Shown: piece by piece, positions 5,515 to 6,351 of the stretch
Layout of the letters: each line of letters starts with the position of its first letter
Position numbering within the stretch: the first letter of the stretch is position 1
Assembly (NCBI GenBank): GCA_903928615.1
Contig: CAIYRJ010000242.1
Location: forward strand, 1-6,351
DNA: 6,351 bases
Direction: 5' to 3'
From: an uncultured Actinomycetes bacterium
Lineage (GTDB): Bacteria; Actinomycetota; Thermoleophilia; Miltoncostaeales; Miltoncostaeaceae
Position numbers and translations under genes: made by a program
The notes under the pieces: generated by a model
Database searches by the model: none
Told to the model about the DNA's origin: nothing
Seen by the model: the letters and a program-made list of their open reading frames with translations, nothing else

Positions 5515-6170
5515 CGGCCCGGGGCGTCGTCGGGGCCGTCGGGCGGCAGTTCGGCGGGCCGCGACGCCCACACCATGCCCACGCCCACGAGCGCCAGGGC
5601 GCCCAGCGCGATGCCGATGATGGCCGCCCACAGCGTGGCGCCGCCATCCGATCCGCCGCCGGCCTCCACGGCCTCGGCGGAGATCACCACGGCCGCCGCG
5701 GGCCCGGGCGCGCCGGGGCCGGTCTCTGGAGCCGTCTGGCCATCCACCTCGGGCGGGCCGGTCCACGGCTTCACCTGGCCGTTCGTGAGGCCCTGCTCCG
5801 ACTTCCACACGCTCGTGCCCTCCTCGAAGGGCGTGCCGAGCACTGTGAAGTCGGCGTACTGATCGGGCGGGATCAGCCCGCCTGTCCACTCCACGCCGCG
5901 CAGGCGGCCGTCCTGCCTGCGCAGGATGCGCGTGGTCCAGCCGGGGGCGTCGGCCACGGCGTACACGGTCACCTGCGGTGGAAAAGTCACGCGCACGCGG
6001 TTGGTGGTGAGCCCGCCCTCGGCCGGCACGCGGATGGTGAACTCGGTCGACTCCCGCAGCACGGCGGTGCCGGGGCTCACGCTGATGTGCGCCTGGGCGG
6101 TGCCGGCGACGGCCAGGGCCATCGCCGCAGTCGCTGCCGCGGCAGCCATGCCGCGGTGTGTGGCCCTCAC
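5511..6170 (-). CDS. ycnI: YcnI-like (DUF1775) copper-binding envelope protein
   Basis: A 219-residue exported protein. A signal peptide (1-27) ends in AQA, so cleavage would leave H28 as the first mature residue. In Bacillus subtilis YcnI the mature N-terminal histidine binds Cu(II) as a monohistidine brace. The DUF1775 beta-sandwich follows: HISVSPGTAVLRESTEFTIR, RVPAEGGLTTNRVRV, APGWTT (W78), VEWTGG (W95) and VKPWTGPP (W136, where the family has a conserved Trp). A Pro/Gly/Ala-rich linker (about 140-175) leads to a membrane helix (about 179-202) and a short cytoplasmic tail, so the copper domain faces outward. GTG at 6170 is preferred over ATG at 6149 because it supplies the arginines of the signal peptide. 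It overlaps the upstream stop (GTGA). The usual family role is copper acquisition or delivery, often beside copC/copD genes, which are not seen here. Confidence 0.88.
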   Translation of the reverse strand: MRATHRGMAAAAATAAMALAVAGTAQAHISVSPGTAVLRESTEFTIRVPAEGGLTTNRVRVTFPPQVTVYAVADAPGWTTRILRRQDGRLRGVEWTGGLIPPDQYADFTVLGTPFEEGTSVWKSEQGLTNGQVKPWTGPPEVDGQTAPETGPGAPGPAAAVVISAEAVEAGGGSDGGATLWAAIIGIALGALALVGVGMVWASRPAELPPDGPDDAPGR

Positions 6171-6351
6171 GCGGCGGCCCCCACCGACCTCTCGGCGCGG
6201 AGGATCTCCTCCATCGCCGCGCGTCCCACGGCGAGCTGCTGCTCGTCGGGCTCGCGGGTGACGAACCCCGCCTGAATCGCGTGGCCGCTCCAGTGCACCG
6301 CGCGCGACACCGGGTGGCCCGGGTTGCGCTCGGCGAAGGCGAAGGCCTCCA
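6167..6351 (-). CDS. C-terminal fragment of an unidentified protein, cut by the right edge
   Basis: A minus-strand frame enters from the right edge and stops at TGA 6167-6169, leaving 60 whole codons. It begins EAFAFAERNPGHPVSRAVHW, continues with SGHAIQAGFVTREPDEQQ and ends in a helix, AAMEEILRAERSVGAAA. Codons end almost always in G or C, and its stop overlaps the ycnI GTG start (GTGA), so it is very likely a real gene in the same transcription unit. The residual sequence matches no domain I know. Its N-terminus and promoter lie outside the window. Being coupled to ycnI, a part in copper handling is possible but not shown. Confidence 0.7.
   Translation of the reverse strand, partial: EAFAFAERNPGHPVSRAVHWSGHAIQAGFVTREPDEQQLAVGRAAMEEILRAERSVGAAA

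Overview
The window is a GC-rich stretch of bacterial chromosome, probably from an actinobacterium of the Thermoleophilia (Solirubrobacterales or Gaiellales type). This rests on the strongly GC-biased third codon positions, the GTG starts, and above all the secreted protein at 198-935. Its N-terminus, an uncleaved-looking signal segment followed by 'LPANSVGTKQI'-type decapeptide repeats, is a style I associate with that class. The assignment is by recognition, not by a database search.

Layout: the left edge holds the last 58 codons of an unidentified plus-strand gene (3-179). Everything else lies on the minus strand and is read from high to low coordinates: the tail of an unidentified gene (6167-6351), a YcnI/DUF1775 copper-binding envelope protein (5511-6170), a nicotinate phosphoribosyltransferase (4408-5514), a methylmalonyl-CoA epimerase (3983-4387), a B12-binding-domain radical SAM enzyme (2310-3950), a 72-residue protein of unknown function (2095-2313), a divergent YchF-type P-loop ATPase/GTPase (1014-2093), and, after a 78-base gap, a collagen-like secreted protein (198-935). 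No stretch over 100 bases is without a gene. I see no RNA gene, mobile element or CRISPR array.

The first seven minus-strand genes look like one transcription unit. Three junctions are 4-base stop/start overlaps (GTGA, ATGA, GTGA), one gap is a single base, and the other gaps are 20 and 32 bases. The functions are mixed: copper handling, NAD salvage, propionyl-CoA/methylmalonyl-CoA metabolism, a radical SAM enzyme of unknown product, and a translation-associated P-loop ATPase. This reads more like a compact housekeeping cluster than a single pathway. The one thematic link is cobalamin, between the epimerase (which serves the B12-dependent mutase) and the B12-domain radical SAM enzyme, and that link is only inferred.

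The points most worth a second look are: (1) ychF has no ATG, GTG or TTG that would keep its P-loop, so it probably starts at CTG 2093, coupled to the small gene upstream; (2) that YchF has an altered nucleotide-specificity motif (NTDD where the family has NxxE); (3) the coupled 72-residue orphan between the radical SAM gene and ychF; (4) the stalk-like design of the collagen-like protein.
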